Assembly (NCBI RefSeq): GCF_030161635.1
Contig: NZ_BSUO01000001.1
Coordinates: 1,965,199 to 2,029,198, forward strand
Source: Mobilicoccus caccae
Lineage (GTDB): Bacteria; Actinomycetota; Actinomycetes; Actinomycetales; Dermatophilaceae
Length of the DNA stretch: 64,000 bases
Reading direction: 5' to 3'
Of this stretch, positions 36,850 through 46,735 are shown in pieces. The first letter of the stretch is position 1, and each line of letters begins with the position of its first letter. A program made the position numbers and the translations under genes. A model generated the notes under the pieces. The model worked only from the letters and a program-made list of their open reading frames with translations. It searched no databases and was not told the origin of the DNA.

Positions 36850-37346
36850 CCTGGCGTCCTTCTGTGTCGGGGTTTACGCAACGCAACAATCTCACCCGGA
36901 GCGGTGCCCGCGGTGCGTTCGGCATCGAGCGCCGACTGCAGGATCAGCACCGCAGCGGCCTGGTCGACCACCTCGCGGTGTCGTCGCCCCGCCCGTCCGC
37001 TCTCGTGCAGGGTGCGGTGGGCGTCCACGGTCGTCAGCCGTTCGTCGACCAACCGCACGGGCACGGGCGCGATCCGCCTGGCCAACGCGACGGCGTACCG
37101 CCGCACGGAGGCCGCGGCCGGTCCTTCCTCGCCCGAGAGCGACCGGGGCAGTCCGACGACGACCTCGAGCGCCTCGTGCTCGGTGACCGCCTCGGCGAGC
37201 GCGAGCATGTCCGCGCCGTCGAGCTCCTCGGCATCGGCACGAGGCAGGGTCCGTACCGGAGTCGCGAGGACACCGGCAGGGTCGGACATCGCGAGTCCGA
37301 CCCTGACCGCGCCCACGTCGACGCCCAGCCTGGCTCCCGGCCTCAA
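36846..37346 (-). CDS. ruvX: Putative Holliday junction resolvase / pre-16S rRNA nuclease YqgF
   Basis: RNase H-fold nuclease implicated in 16S rRNA 5'-end maturation. About 166 residues with LGVDVGAVRVGLA (first catalytic Asp), VVVGLPRSLSG and LVDERLTTVDA. The start is uncertain: TTG 37346 gives LRPGARLGVDVG, aligned with the usual MRPG start, and lies 8 nt after the alaS stop; GTG 37379 inside alaS is an alternative. I prefer TTG. Overlaps mltG by ATGA. Confidence 0.9.
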   Translation of the reverse strand: MRPGARLGVDVGAVRVGLAMSDPAGVLATPVRTLPRADAEELDGADMLALAEAVTEHEALEVVVGLPRSLSGEEGPAAASVRRYAVALARRIAPVPVRLVDERLTTVDAHRTLHESGRAGRRHREVVDQAAAVLILQSALDAERTAGTAPGEIVALRKPRHRRTPG

Positions 37347-37353
37347 CGGCGGC

Positions 37354-40056
37354 TCATCCTGCGATCTCGCGGATGGCACGCCCGACGGCCCCCAGGGCCT
37401 CGGGTGCCTTCGCGACATCGGTGCCGCCGCCCTGGGCGACGTCGTCCTTGCCGCCGCCACCGCCGCCGAGGACTCCGGCGGCCACCTTGACCAGGGCACC
37501 GGCCTTGATGCCCTTCTCACGGGCCGCGGCGTTGGTCGCGACGACGATGACCGGGCGTCCCTTGCCGACAGCGGTCAGCGCGACGACGGCGGGAGATCCC
37601 TCGCCCAGGCGCGAGCGTAGGTCGAGGACGAGCTTGCGCAGGTCGTCGGCGGAGACCTCGGCGGCGGTGTCGTGGGCCACGACCCGCACGCCGGCGACGT
37701 CGGTCGGACCCTCGGCGAGCGTCGCCGCCTGCGAGAGCACCTGCTGCGAGCGGATGGCCGCGATCTCGCGCTCGGCGTCCTTGAGTCGCGTCAGCATGAG
37801 CGAGATGCGGTCGGCCAGCTCCTCGGGGCGTGCCTTGACGATGTCGGTGAGCTGGGACAGCACGGCGCTCTCACGCGCGAGGTGGCTGTAGGCGTCGGCA
37901 CCGACGAGCGCCTCGACACGCCGCACGCCCGACCCGATCGAGGACTCACCGAGCAGCTTGACGACGCCGAGCCGCCCGACGCTCGCGGCGTGAGTGCCGC
38001 CGCAGAACTCCTTGCTCCACGTGCCGTCACCGATGGAGACCACGCGGACCTCGTCCCCGTACTTCTCGCCGAACATCGCGAGCGCACCGGACTCCAGCGC
38101 CGTCTTCTTGTCCATGACGTCGGCGCTGACGGGCTGGTCGGTGAGGACCACGTCGTTGATGCGGCCCTCGATCTCGGAGAACAGGGTCGGCGACACCGGC
38201 TGGCCCCAGCTGAAGTCGAACCGCAGGCGCCCGGGCGCGTTCTCCGAACCCGCCTGGGTGGCCGTGCTCGACAGGGCGTCGCGCAGGGCCTGGTGGAGGA
38301 TGTGCGTGGCCGTGTGGGCCCGCGAGACCGACTTACGACGCTCGACGTCGACCCGGCCGGTGGCGGTGTCGCCCACGCCCAGCTCGCCGCTCTCGACGAT
38401 GCCGCGGTGCACGATGAGGCCGGTGATCGGCTTCTGCACGTCGGTGACCCGCACGAGCGCGCCGTCGAGTTCGATGACTCCGTGGTCGGCGAGCTGGCCA
38501 CCGCTCTCGGCGTAGAACGGCGTCGCGTCCAGGACGAGTTCGACCTCGTCCCCCGCCCGCGCCCGGGTGCCGGACTCCCCGCCGACCAGCAGACCGGCGA
38601 CCCGGCCCTCGCCGATGACTCCCTCGTAGCCGAGGAAGTCGACGGGGCCGGCCAGGGTGTCGGAGATCTCGCGGTAGAGGTGGGTGTCGATGTGACCGCT
38701 CTTCTTGGCCTTGGCGTCGGCCTTGGCGCGGTTGCGCTGCTCGGCCATGAGGGAGCGGAAGCCCTCCTCGTCGACCGAGACGCCCTGCTCGGCCGCCATC
38801 TCGAGGGTGAGGTCGATGGGGAACCCGTAGGTGTCGTGGAGTTGGAACGCCTCCGCGCCGGCCAACTGCGTGGCGCCCGACGCCTTGGCCCGGCCGACCG
38901 CCGTGTCGAGGATCGTGGTGCCCGCGGTGAGGGTGCGGCGGAACGCCTCCTCCTCGGCGTAGGCGACGTCGCTGATCCGCGGCCAGTCACGCTTCAGCTC
39001 GGGGTAGCTCTTGCTCATCCGATCGAGGCTCACGGGCAGCAACTCGGGCAGGCAGGGGTCCTGCACGCCCAGCAGACGCATCGAGCGCACCGCGCGCCGC
39101 AGCATCCGCCGCAGCACGTACCCGCGGCCCTCGTTGCCCGGGGTGACGCCGTCGCCGATGAGCATGAGGGAGCTGCGGATGTGGTCGGCGACCACACGTA
39201 GGCGCACGTCGTCGGGGTGGGAGTCCGAGGCGGTCTGTCCGCCGGTCGCTCCGTACCGCTTGCCGGCGAGATCGGCCGCCCGCTCCAGGACGGGATAGAC
39301 CTCGTCGATCTCGTACATGTTGTCGACGCCCTGCAGGATCGAGGCCAGACGCTCCAGACCCATGCCGGTGTCGATGTTCTTCTTGGGCAGGTCACCCGCG
39401 ATGTCGAAGTCGGTCTTGCTGCGCACGGCCGACAGCTCGTGCTGCATGAACACGAGGTTCCAGATCTCCATGAACCGGTCCTCGTCGACGGCGGGGCCAC
39501 CGTCGGGGCCGTACTCCGGGCCGCGGTCGACGTAGATCTCCGAGCAGGGCCCGCCGGGCCCGGGAACACCCATGCTCCAGTAGTTGTCCGCCTTGCCGCG
39601 GCGCACGACCCGATCACGGGAGATGCCGGTGATCTCGGTCCACAGGCTCGCGGCCTCGTCGTCGTCCTCGTAGACCGTGACCCACAGCTTGTCGGGCTCG
39701 ATCCCGTAGCCGCCGTCGCCCTGGGACGTGGTGAGCAGGCCCCAGGCGTACTCGATGGCCCCGGCCTTGAAGTAGTCACCGAAGCTGAAGTTGCCGTTCA
39801 TCTGGAAGAACGTGCCGTGCCGGCTGGTCTTGCCGACCTCGTCGATGTCGCCGGTGCGGACGCACTTCTGCACACTCGTGGCGCGATCCCACCGCGGGGT
39901 CTCCTGGCCGAGGAAGTACGGCTTGAACGGCACCATCCCGGCGTTGACGAAGAGCAGGTTGGGGTCGTCGTAGAGCAGGGGTGCGCTGGGGACCACGGAG
40001 TGTCCCTTGCTCTCGAAGAAGCGGAGCCAGCGGCGCCTGATCTCGGCGGTTTCCAT
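37354..40056 (-). CDS. alaS: Alanyl-tRNA synthetase
   Basis: Charges tRNA-Ala in the cytosol. The 900-residue protein has the class II catalytic core ([30 protein letters not shown]), the editing domain with [11 protein letters not shown] and CGGTH zinc motifs, and the C-terminal C-Ala region with a Gly-rich GGGGGGKDD segment. Full family length. AAGGAACG precedes the ATG at 40056. It opens the minus-strand alaS-ruvX-mltG-aroE series. Confidence 0.98.
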   Translation of the reverse strand: METAEIRRRWLRFFESKGHSVVPSAPLLYDDPNLLFVNAGMVPFKPYFLGQETPRWDRATSVQKCVRTGDIDEVGKTSRHGTFFQMNGNFSFGDYFKAGAIEYAWGLLTTSQGDGGYGIEPDKLWVTVYEDDDEAASLWTEITGISRDRVVRRGKADNYWSMGVPGPGGPCSEIYVDRGPEYGPDGGPAVDEDRFMEIWNLVFMQHELSAVRSKTDFDIAGDLPKKNIDTGMGLERLASILQGVDNMYEIDEVYPVLERAADLAGKRYGATGGQTASDSHPDDVRLRVVADHIRSSLMLIGDGVTPGNEGRGYVLRRMLRRAVRSMRLLGVQDPCLPELLPVSLDRMSKSYPELKRDWPRISDVAYAEEEAFRRTLTAGTTILDTAVGRAKASGATQLAGAEAFQLHDTYGFPIDLTLEMAAEQGVSVDEEGFRSLMAEQRNRAKADAKAKKSGHIDTHLYREISDTLAGPVDFLGYEGVIGEGRVAGLLVGGESGTRARAGDEVELVLDATPFYAESGGQLADHGVIELDGALVRVTDVQKPITGLIVHRGIVESGELGVGDTATGRVDVERRKSVSRAHTATHILHQALRDALSSTATQAGSENAPGRLRFDFSWGQPVSPTLFSEIEGRINDVVLTDQPVSADVMDKKTALESGALAMFGEKYGDEVRVVSIGDGTWSKEFCGGTHAASVGRLGVVKLLGESSIGSGVRRVEALVGADAYSHLARESAVLSQLTDIVKARPEELADRISLMLTRLKDAEREIAAIRSQQVLSQAATLAEGPTDVAGVRVVAHDTAAEVSADDLRKLVLDLRSRLGEGSPAVVALTAVGKGRPVIVVATNAAAREKGIKAGALVKVAAGVLGGGGGGKDDVAQGGGTDVAKAPEALGAVGRAIREIAG

Positions 40057-40705
40057 GAGTCGTTCCTTCGTCGTCGGGCTCGTCCGTCATCCGCAGCCGA
40101 AGCCATCCCTCGAGACACACGCCCGCAGCGCGGCTCATGCGTGACGGATCTGTCGACTAACACTACGTCGAGCAGGGAATGACCGGCGAAGCCCCGCCCG
40201 GGGCGTGGCGACGGGACCTCGGAGTTCCTGGCAGGTCAGACGCGGGTCGGAGGCCGTCACGGGCGCACGTGCCCCCGTGGCCGCCCAGACCAGCTCGCGC
40301 CCGAGGATGTGCCAGAACGAGACGCCCACCTCCGACGATCATCATCGTCGCGACGACTCCCAGGGCCAGGGCAGGCGCGAGGCCTCCGGCGTGTCGAGAT
40401 CGGCACCCCATGAACACCCGGCGACCGGCCGTCGAGAGCCCTCGCCACGAGAACCGGCAGGTCCTACTACGCGGTAGACCGGTGGGCAATATGCGAAGTT
40501 TCACGAATCAGAAGCGACAAGGTCACGATTAGGTCACGACGCCGGGAATGTGCCGGAACGCCCCGCCTGAGGGAAAGCTTCGCTCTACCTTGAGGCAACG
40601 CCTTTCGGCGTCGATGCCGTCCCGAGCCATCAGGGCGGCGTCACACCCCCGGACAGAATCATCCGGCCGAGTCGACCAGCGCGGCCGGAGCAGGAGGTCA
40701 CGACC
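40057..40705. other. 649-bp divergent region between alaS and oppA
   Basis: No intact gene is supported. On the minus strand, 40410-40140 shows two frames that would join into a small membrane-type protein (LALGVVATMMIVGG then VSFWHILGRELVWAA) if a base were removed near 40331; this could be a damaged or miscalled small gene. Three TCACGA copies lie at 40501-40539 and probably belong to oppA control. No tRNA is visible. The AT-richer stretch 40490-40545 is the likely oppA promoter area. Confidence 0.4.
40501..40539 (+). promoter_or_regulatory. Helically phased TCACGA direct repeats upstream of oppA
   Basis: TCACGA occurs at 40501, 40523 and 40534, spaced 22 and 11 bp, that is two turns and one turn. 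The last two are part of a longer repeat AGGTCACGA (40520-40528, 40531-40539). Phased direct repeats about 170-200 nt before the start codon suggest a cooperative activator or repressor site for the opp operon. Confidence 0.5.
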
Positions 40706-42373
40706 ATGCATCTCAAGACTCGTGCGGCCCTCGTCGCCGGACTCTCGGCCACGGCGCTCCTCGCCGCCTGTGGCGGCGGAGGTGGCGGCCAGCAGGGCGG
40801 CGGTGGCGGTGACGCCACCGGCGATGGAGCCGCCGGCGGCGAGATCACCGTCCGCGGCTGCCAGCCCCAGAACCCCCTCATCGGCGGCGACACCGGCGAG
40901 TCGTGCGGTCACGACATCGTCGAACTCTTCGCCGCCACGCTCTTCAGGTACAACCCCGAGACCGGCGCCCCGGAGAAGGACATCGCCGAATCCGTCGAGT
41001 CCTCGGACAACCAGACCTTCACGGTCAAGATCAAGCCCGGTTACAAGTTCCACGACGGCACCGAGGTCAAGGCCAAGAACTTCGTCGACGCCTGGAACTA
41101 CACCGCCTACGGCCCCAACGCCCAGTACCTGGCCTACTTCATGGAGCCGATCGTCGGTTTCGCCGACGTGTCCTCCGAGGACCCCGACAGCGACGGGCCG
41201 AAGGAGGCGCCGAAGCCGAAGTCCGAGACCATGTCCGGCCTGAAGGTCGTCGACGACCACACCTTCACGATCCAGACCACCGAGCCGGTCTCCAACCTCC
41301 CGGTCCGTCTCGGCTACACCGCGTTCGCACCGCAGCCCGACGCCTTCTTCGCGAACCCCGAGGAGTTCGCCAAGAAGCCGGTCGGCGCGGGCCCCTACCA
41401 GGTGGAGTCCTACGACCAGGGACGCCAGGCCGTCCTGACCAAGTTCGCCGACTTCTCCGGTGAGCGAGGCGGCAACGTCGACAAGATCACGTTCCGGATC
41501 TACCAGGACTCCGAGGCCGCCTACAACGACCTGCTCGCCGGCAACCTCGACGTCATCGACGAGATCCCCAGCAGCGCTCTGGTGGCCAAGAAGTACCAGT
41601 CCGACCTGCCCGAGCGGTTCGAGCAGAAGGCCTACCCCGCCATCCAGACCGTGACGTTCGCTCCCGACAAGGTCTCGCCGGACTACGCGAACCCCAAGGT
41701 GCGTCAGGCCATCTCCATGGCGATCGACCGCCAGAAGATCATCGACGACCAGTTCGACGGTGCGCGTCAGCCTGCCGACGGCTGGGTGGCGCCCGGCGTG
41801 GAGGGCTACAAGGCCGGAACCTGCGGTGAGTTCTGCACCTACAACCCGGAGAAGGCCAAGCAGCTCCTCCAGGAGGCCGGCGGCTTCGACGGCAAGCTGA
41901 CGATCTCCTACAACGCCGACTCCGCCCACAAGGCGTGGGTCACGGCCACCTGCAACTCGATCCGAGGCGCTCTGGGTGTCGACTGCGTCGCCACTCCCGT
42001 GACCGACTTCGCCACGTTCCGCGACCAGATCGGCGCGGGCAAGATGAAGGGCATGTTCCGGTCCGGGTGGATCGCCGACTACCCGCACATCGAGAACTTC
42101 CTCACGCCGATGTACGCCAAGGGCGCCTCGAGCAACGACAACAAGTACGACAACCCGGAGTTCGACAAGGCGCTCGTCGAGGCCGGTAAGGCGCAGGGCG
42201 AGCAGTCCCTCCAGAAGTACCAGGAGGCCGAGCAGATGCTTGCGCAGGACATGCCGGCCATCCCGATGTGGTACTACACGGCCACCATCGGTTGGTCGGA
42301 GAAGGTCGAGAACGTCCAGGTGAACGCTGCCAACGGCCGCCCTGACCTCCTCGCGGTGACTGTCAAGCAGTGA
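40706..42373 (+). CDS. oppA: Oligopeptide ABC transporter substrate-binding lipoprotein
   Basis: Captures peptides outside the membrane for the OppBCDF importer. The 555-residue protein has a signal peptide with lipobox ALLAAC (Cys near residue 24), a Gly-rich linker, and SBP_bac_5 features: ELFAATLFRYNPETGAPEKD, FTVKIKPGYKFHDGTEVKA, VGAGPYQVESYD, QAISMAIDRQKIIDDQFDG. Two hairpins separate it from oppB, consistent with higher expression of the binding protein. GGAGCAGGAGG lies upstream of the ATG. Specificity is inferred from family and operon. Confidence 0.93.
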   Translation: MHLKTRAALVAGLSATALLAACGGGGGGQQGGGGGDATGDGAAGGEITVRGCQPQNPLIGGDTGESCGHDIVELFAATLFRYNPETGAPEKDIAESVESSDNQTFTVKIKPGYKFHDGTEVKAKNFVDAWNYTAYGPNAQYLAYFMEPIVGFADVSSEDPDSDGPKEAPKPKSETMSGLKVVDDHTFTIQTTEPVSNLPVRLGYTAFAPQPDAFFANPEEFAKKPVGAGPYQVESYDQGRQAVLTKFADFSGERGGNVDKITFRIYQDSEAAYNDLLAGNLDVIDEIPSSALVAKKYQSDLPERFEQKAYPAIQTVTFAPDKVSPDYANPKVRQAISMAIDRQKIIDDQFDGARQPADGWVAPGVEGYKAGTCGEFCTYNPEKAKQLLQEAGGFDGKLTISYNADSAHKAWVTATCNSIRGALGVDCVATPVTDFATFRDQIGAGKMKGMFRSGWIADYPHIENFLTPMYAKGASSNDNKYDNPEFDKALVEAGKAQGEQSLQKYQEAEQMLAQDMPAIPMWYYTATIGWSEKVENVQVNAANGRPDLLAVTVKQ

Positions 42374-42379
42374 CCTCAC

Positions 42380-42425
42380 GACAGGCCGCCCGACCTGCGC
42401 CCTGAGCAGTGTCGGGCGGCCTGTC
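42380..42425 (+). terminator. Intra-operon hairpin after oppA
   Basis: Perfect 15-bp stem GACAGGCCGCCCGAC / GTCGGGCGGCCTGTC with a further CTGC/GCAG pair inside, starting 6 nt after oppA. No T tract. It likely stabilises oppA mRNA or terminates part of the transcripts. Confidence 0.7.
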
Positions 42426-42437
42426 CGAGCCCCGGGG

Positions 42438-42473
42438 CCAGGGGCCTGCGGCCCCGAGGCCTCAGGCCCCTGG
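42438..42473 (+). repeat. Second hairpin between oppA and oppB
   Basis: Perfect 11-bp stem CCAGGGGCCTG / CAGGCCCCTGG around a 14-nt loop, 12 nt after the first hairpin. Together they make a double structure in the 188-nt oppA-oppB gap. Confidence 0.6.
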
Positions 42474-42561
42474 GCGTCGACCCGGCCCCGGGTCTGATGC
42501 CCCCACTCCTGACGACCACACGAACGCCCCCATCCGGGCGACCCTCGACCATGGAGGTGTC

Positions 42562-43491
42562 ATGGGCACGTACGTCCTCCGACGACTGCTCCAGATGATC
42601 CCCGTGATCCTGGGGACGACGTTCATCATCTACGCGATGGTCTTCGCCCTCCCCGGAGATCCCTCGGCCGGCAAGTGCGGTGACCGCGCGTGTCCCCCGG
42701 CCGTCGTCAAGCACATCCGCGAGCAGTACAACCTCGACGACCCGTTGCCGGAGGCCTACGTCAAGTACCTCGGCAAGCTGGCGACCGGCGACCTGGGTGA
42801 GAACACCTATGGCGTCCCCGTCATGAAGGACCTGCAGCAGCGTTACCAGATCACCGGCAAGCTGGCCCTGATGGCCATCGTCATCGAGGCCGTCATCGGC
42901 ATCGCCGCCGGTGTCCTCGCCGCGATACGCAAGGGGTCGTTCCTCGACTCCCTCATCCTCATCAGCACGCTCGTGGTGATCTCGGTGCCGATCTTCGTCA
43001 TCGGCGCCTTGGCGCAGTTCTACCTTGGGGTCAAGTGGGGGTTGTTCCCTGTCACGGTGACGAGTCGCAATCCATCGATGTACCAGCTACTCATGCCGGC
43101 CATCGTGCTGGCGGCCCTGTCGATGGCCTACGTCACTCGGCTGACCCGGACCAACCTGGCCGAGAACCTCCGCGCCGACTACGTGCGCACGGCCAAGGCC
43201 AAGGGGCTCACCCAGCGCCGGGCCATCGGCCTGCACGCGCTGCGCAACTCGATGATCCCTGTCATCACCTTCATGGGTTACGACTTCGGCGCCCTGCTCG
43301 GTGGCGCGATCGTCACCGAGCGCATCTTCAACATCCAAGGCATCGGGGGGTACATCTTCCAGAGCATCAACCACCGCGACGGGTTCGCCGTCGTCGGTGC
43401 CGTGACCGCGCTGGTCATCGTGTATCTCATCGTCAACCTCATCGTCGACCTGCTCTACGGTGCCCTCGACCCGAGGATCAGCCATGACTGA
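42562..43491 (+). CDS. oppB: Oligopeptide ABC transporter permease
   Basis: Membrane subunit of the peptide importer, 309 residues from ATG 42562 (GGAGGTGTC upstream). Six hydrophobic segments, an N-terminal VLRRLLQMIPVILGTTFIIY as in other OppB/DppB proteins, and the cytoplasmic EAA loop LRADYVRTAKAKGLTQRRAI that contacts the ATPases. Earlier in-frame starts read through the hairpin region and are rejected. Overlaps oppC by 8 nt (ATGACTGA). Confidence 0.94.
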   Translation: MGTYVLRRLLQMIPVILGTTFIIYAMVFALPGDPSAGKCGDRACPPAVVKHIREQYNLDDPLPEAYVKYLGKLATGDLGENTYGVPVMKDLQQRYQITGKLALMAIVIEAVIGIAAGVLAAIRKGSFLDSLILISTLVVISVPIFVIGALAQFYLGVKWGLFPVTVTSRNPSMYQLLMPAIVLAALSMAYVTRLTRTNLAENLRADYVRTAKAKGLTQRRAIGLHALRNSMIPVITFMGYDFGALLGGAIVTERIFNIQGIGGYIFQSINHRDGFAVVGAVTALVIVYLIVNLIVDLLYGALDPRISHD

Positions 43492-44440
43492 CACCCCCAA
43501 CAAGGTGACCACGGACACGCTCGGTCATGAGCCCGGTGAACCTGCGACCGACGAGACGCGGGCACCCGACTCCACCGGCCCGGCACGATCCCTCACCTCG
43601 GATGCGTGGCGCCAACTCCGTCGCAAGCCGACCTTCTGGTTCTCGATGATCCTCATCGCCGTGTTCGTGCTCATGGCCATCTTCCCGGGCCTGTTCACGA
43701 ACACCAATGCGCGCGAGGTCTTCGACGTGCGGATGAAGCCCAGTGCCGAGCACTGGTTCGGCACCGACGGCCAGGGTTACGACATCTACGCCCGCACGAT
43801 CGAGGGTGCCCGGGCCTCGATCCTCGTCGGCATCTTCACGACCATCGCGACCACCTTGATCGGCGGCGCCGTCGGCATCCTCGCGGCCTACCGCGGCGGC
43901 TGGATAGACGCGCTCGTCTCGCGGATCACCGATGTCTTCTTCGCGATCCCGATCCTGCTCGGCGGCATCCTCTTCATGAGCGCCTTCCCGAGCGACCAGA
44001 GCACGCCGTACCTGCTCGTCATCTTCAAGGTGGTCATGGCGCTGACGATCCTGGGCTGGCCGAGTCTGGCCCGCCTCATGCGCGGTTCGGTGATGCAGGT
44101 GTTGCCACAGGACTACATCCAGGCGGCCCGTGCGCTCGGGGCGGGCCCCTGGCGGATCATCGTGTCCCACATCCTCCCGAACGCCATGGCCCCGATCCTG
44201 GTCGTCGCGACCATCAACCTCGGTGTCTACATCGTGGCCGAAGCCACGCTGAGCTTCCTCGGGATCGGCCTCGTACCGCCCGCGGTCTCCTGGGGCGTAT
44301 CGATCAACGAGGGGCTGACGTTCCTCCGGACGTTCCCGCACATCCCGTTCTTCCCCAGCGTGTTCCTCAGCCTGTGTGTCCTGGCGTTCATCATGCTCGG
44401 GGACGCCGCCCGGGACGCGTTCGACCCGAAGTCCCGGTGA
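43484..44440 (+). CDS. oppC: Oligopeptide ABC transporter permease
   Basis: Second membrane subunit, 318 residues. A 50-residue cytosolic N-terminus is followed by WRQLRRKPTFWFSMILIAVF, the OppC_N segment with WFGTDGQGYDIYARTIEGAR, and the EAA loop VLPQDYIQAARALGAGPWRI. Six membrane helices are visible. ATG 43484 overlaps the oppB stop by 8 nt. Confidence 0.94.
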   Translation: MTDTPNKVTTDTLGHEPGEPATDETRAPDSTGPARSLTSDAWRQLRRKPTFWFSMILIAVFVLMAIFPGLFTNTNAREVFDVRMKPSAEHWFGTDGQGYDIYARTIEGARASILVGIFTTIATTLIGGAVGILAAYRGGWIDALVSRITDVFFAIPILLGGILFMSAFPSDQSTPYLLVIFKVVMALTILGWPSLARLMRGSVMQVLPQDYIQAARALGAGPWRIIVSHILPNAMAPILVVATINLGVYIVAEATLSFLGIGLVPPAVSWGVSINEGLTFLRTFPHIPFFPSVFLSLCVLAFIMLGDAARDAFDPKSR

Positions 44441-44452
44441 GGAAGGATCCCG

Positions 44453-45490
44453 ATGACAACCACTCAGAAGACGGTCCCCAAGACGGAGACCGGCTACCAG
44501 CCCGGCCCGGACGGTTTGCTGCTGGAGGTCGACGACCTCCACGTGGAGTTCCACACCGAGGACGGCGTCGCTCGGGCCATCAACGGCGTCAACTTCTCGC
44601 TGCACGCCGGTGAGACCCTGGCGATCCTCGGCGAGTCCGGCTCGGGCAAGTCGGTCACGGCACAGGCCATCATGGGCATTCTCGACATGCCGCCCGCCAG
44701 GATCCCGCAAGGCGAGGTCCGCTACTGCGGCCACGACCTGCTGACCATGGCCGAGGACCGCCGGCGCCGGACCAGGGGTCCGGAGATCTCCATGATCTTC
44801 CAGGACGCCCTGAGCTCCCTCAACCCGGTGTTCCCGGTGGGTTGGCAGATCGCCGAGATGTTCCGCAAGCACCGCGGCATGAACAAGTCCGACAGCATGG
44901 CCCAGGCGGTCCGCCTCATGGAGCGGGTTAACATCCCCGGTGCCAAGGACCGGATCAAGGCGTATCCGCACCAGTTCTCGGGTGGGATGCGGCAGCGCAT
45001 CATGATCGCGATGTCCATCGCGCTCGACCCTGCGGTCCTCATCGCCGACGAGCCGACGACGGCCCTGGACGTCACCGTCCAGGCCCAGATCATGAACCTC
45101 CTGGCAGAACTGCAGGAGGAGCGGAACATGGGCCTCATCCTCATCACGCATGACCTGGGCGTGGTGGCCGACGTGGCCGACCGGATCGCCGTCATGTATT
45201 CCGGCCGCATCATGGAGAGCGCCGACGTGTACGAGCTGTACCGCAAGCCGGCGCACCCGTACACCCTCGGCCTGTTGGAGTCGATCCCGCGCCTGGACCA
45301 GAAGGGTCAGGAGCTCTCGGCCATCGGCGGCCTGCCACCGAACCTGTTGCGCCTGCCCTCGGGGTGTGAGTTCAACCCACGATGCCGGTTCGCGCAGGAC
45401 ATCTGCCGCCGTGATCGCCCCGAGTTGCTCCCGGTCGCCCCCGACCGTCTCAGCGCCTGCCACTTCCGCGAGGAGATCTACCATGGATGA
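44453..45490 (+). CDS. oppD: Oligopeptide ABC transporter ATP-binding protein
   Basis: First ATPase subunit, 345 residues. Walker A GESGSGKS, Q-loop SMIFQDALSSLNPV, signature FSGGMRQRI, Walker B AVLIADEPTTALD and H-loop LITHDLG are all present. The C-terminal oligo_HPY extension has the cysteine-containing GCEFNPRCRFAQDICRRD typical of these subunits, which in some cases hold an Fe-S cluster. GAGGAAGG precedes the ATG. Confidence 0.95.
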   Translation: MTTTQKTVPKTETGYQPGPDGLLLEVDDLHVEFHTEDGVARAINGVNFSLHAGETLAILGESGSGKSVTAQAIMGILDMPPARIPQGEVRYCGHDLLTMAEDRRRRTRGPEISMIFQDALSSLNPVFPVGWQIAEMFRKHRGMNKSDSMAQAVRLMERVNIPGAKDRIKAYPHQFSGGMRQRIMIAMSIALDPAVLIADEPTTALDVTVQAQIMNLLAELQEERNMGLILITHDLGVVADVADRIAVMYSGRIMESADVYELYRKPAHPYTLGLLESIPRLDQKGQELSAIGGLPPNLLRLPSGCEFNPRCRFAQDICRRDRPELLPVAPDRLSACHFREEIYHG

Positions 45491-46601
45491 CTCGATCCTC
45501 GTCGCCAAGGATCTCGTCAAGCACTACCCCATCAAGGGTGGCGTCCTTCGGCGCACCGTCGGGCACGTCAAGGCCGTCGACGGAGTCAGCTTCGAACTGC
45601 GCCAAGGTGAGACGCTCGGCATCGTCGGCGAGTCCGGCTGCGGCAAGTCGACCCTCGGGCGTCTGCTCATGCGGTTGGAGGAGCCCACGTCCGGCACCGT
45701 TCACTTCGACGGGGTCGACATGTTCTCCAAGTCGGGGTCGGCCATGCGCAAGATCCGTCGCGACATCCAGATCGTGTTCCAGGACCCGTACACCTCGCTC
45801 AACCCGCGCAAGACGGTCGGCGACATCATCGGGGAGCCGTTCGAGATCCACCCCGACGTCGTGCCCAAGAAGGGCCGTCGGAAGGCGGTGCAGGACCTGC
45901 TCGACATGGTGGGTCTGAACCCGGAGCACATCAACCGCTACCCCCACCAGTTCTCCGGTGGTCAGCGTCAGCGCATCGGGATCGCGCGCGGGATCGCGCT
46001 CAAGCCCAAGGTGCTCGTCTGCGACGAACCCGTGTCGGCGCTGGACGTGTCGGTGCAGGCGCAGGTCGTCAACCTCATGGAAGCGCTGCAGAACGAGTTG
46101 GGACTGAGTTACATCTTCATCGCCCACGACCTGTCGGTCGTACGGCACATCTCCGATCGGGTCGGCGTCATGTACCTGGGCCGGATGATGGAGCTCGGCA
46201 CCGAGGACGAGATCTATCAGCGCACGACCAACCCCTACAGCCAGGCACTGCTATCGGCGGTGCCCGTTCCGGATCCCACGTTGCGTGGAGCGCGCGATCA
46301 GATCGTGCTCACCGGTGACGTGCCCTCCCCCGCCAACCCGCCGAGTGGGTGCCGCTTCCACACCCGCTGTTGGAAGGCGCAGGACCTCTGCAAGCAGGAG
46401 TCTCCGGAACTGATCGATCGGCCAGACGGTGCCGGCGGGCACCGCAGCGCCTGCCACTTTGCAGAGGTCCGCCAGGTGCTGGTGACCACTGCCCCGGGCG
46501 CCCAGACGTCGGGAGGTTCCCACTCGTCCACCTCCGCGCCGGAGGGTGCGGCCCGGCCGCACCACGACGGTGGGGGCGCCACAGCAGCTCCACGACCATA
46601 G
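45483..46601 (+). CDS. oppF: Oligopeptide ABC transporter ATP-binding protein
   Basis: Second ATPase subunit, 372 residues from ATG 45483, which overlaps the oppD stop by 8 nt (ATGGATGA). Walker [10 protein letters not shown]-loop [13 protein letters not shown], signature FSGGQRQRI, Walker [13 protein letters not shown] and H-loop IAHDLSV. The oligo_HPY domain [19 protein letters not shown] follows. A low-complexity Gly/Ser/Thr/Ala tail of about 40 residues ends the protein. Terminator 13 nt downstream. Confidence 0.95.
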   Translation: MDDSILVAKDLVKHYPIKGGVLRRTVGHVKAVDGVSFELRQGETLGIVGESGCGKSTLGRLLMRLEEPTSGTVHFDGVDMFSKSGSAMRKIRRDIQIVFQDPYTSLNPRKTVGDIIGEPFEIHPDVVPKKGRRKAVQDLLDMVGLNPEHINRYPHQFSGGQRQRIGIARGIALKPKVLVCDEPVSALDVSVQAQVVNLMEALQNELGLSYIFIAHDLSVVRHISDRVGVMYLGRMMELGTEDEIYQRTTNPYSQALLSAVPVPDPTLRGARDQIVLTGDVPSPANPPSGCRFHTRCWKAQDLCKQESPELIDRPDGAGGHRSACHFAEVRQVLVTTAPGAQTSGGSHSSTSAPEGAARPHHDGGGATAAPRP

Positions 46602-46614
46602 GATCGTGGGTCCG

Positions 46615-46650
46615 AGACGGCCGATCGCGGGTGACCGCGGTCGGCCGTCT
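46615..46650 (+). terminator. Terminator of the opp operon
   Basis: 16-bp stem AGACGGCCGATCGCGG / CCGCGGTCGGCCGTCT with one G-U pair and a GTGA (GNRA-type) tetraloop, followed by TGTGTGT. Confidence 0.85.
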
Positions 46651-46723
46651 TGTGTGTCGTGGGGTCTGGGCCGCGGTCGGAGGAGATTCGATCAAGGGAC
46701 TGCGGACCCGGACCTCCCTGCGG

Positions 46724-46729
46724 TAGGAC
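46724..46729 (+). promoter_or_regulatory. -10 box of a leaderless promoter (tricorn protease)
   Basis: TAGGAC ends six bases before ATG 46736. The last base departs from TANNNT, so this is a weaker member of the leaderless set. Confidence 0.45.
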
Positions 46730-46735
46730 AGACCC

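Noticed and set aside
43478..45520. A 680-codon minus-strand frame opposite oppC and oppD
   Set aside because: Asp/His/Arg-rich shadow of the transporter genes.
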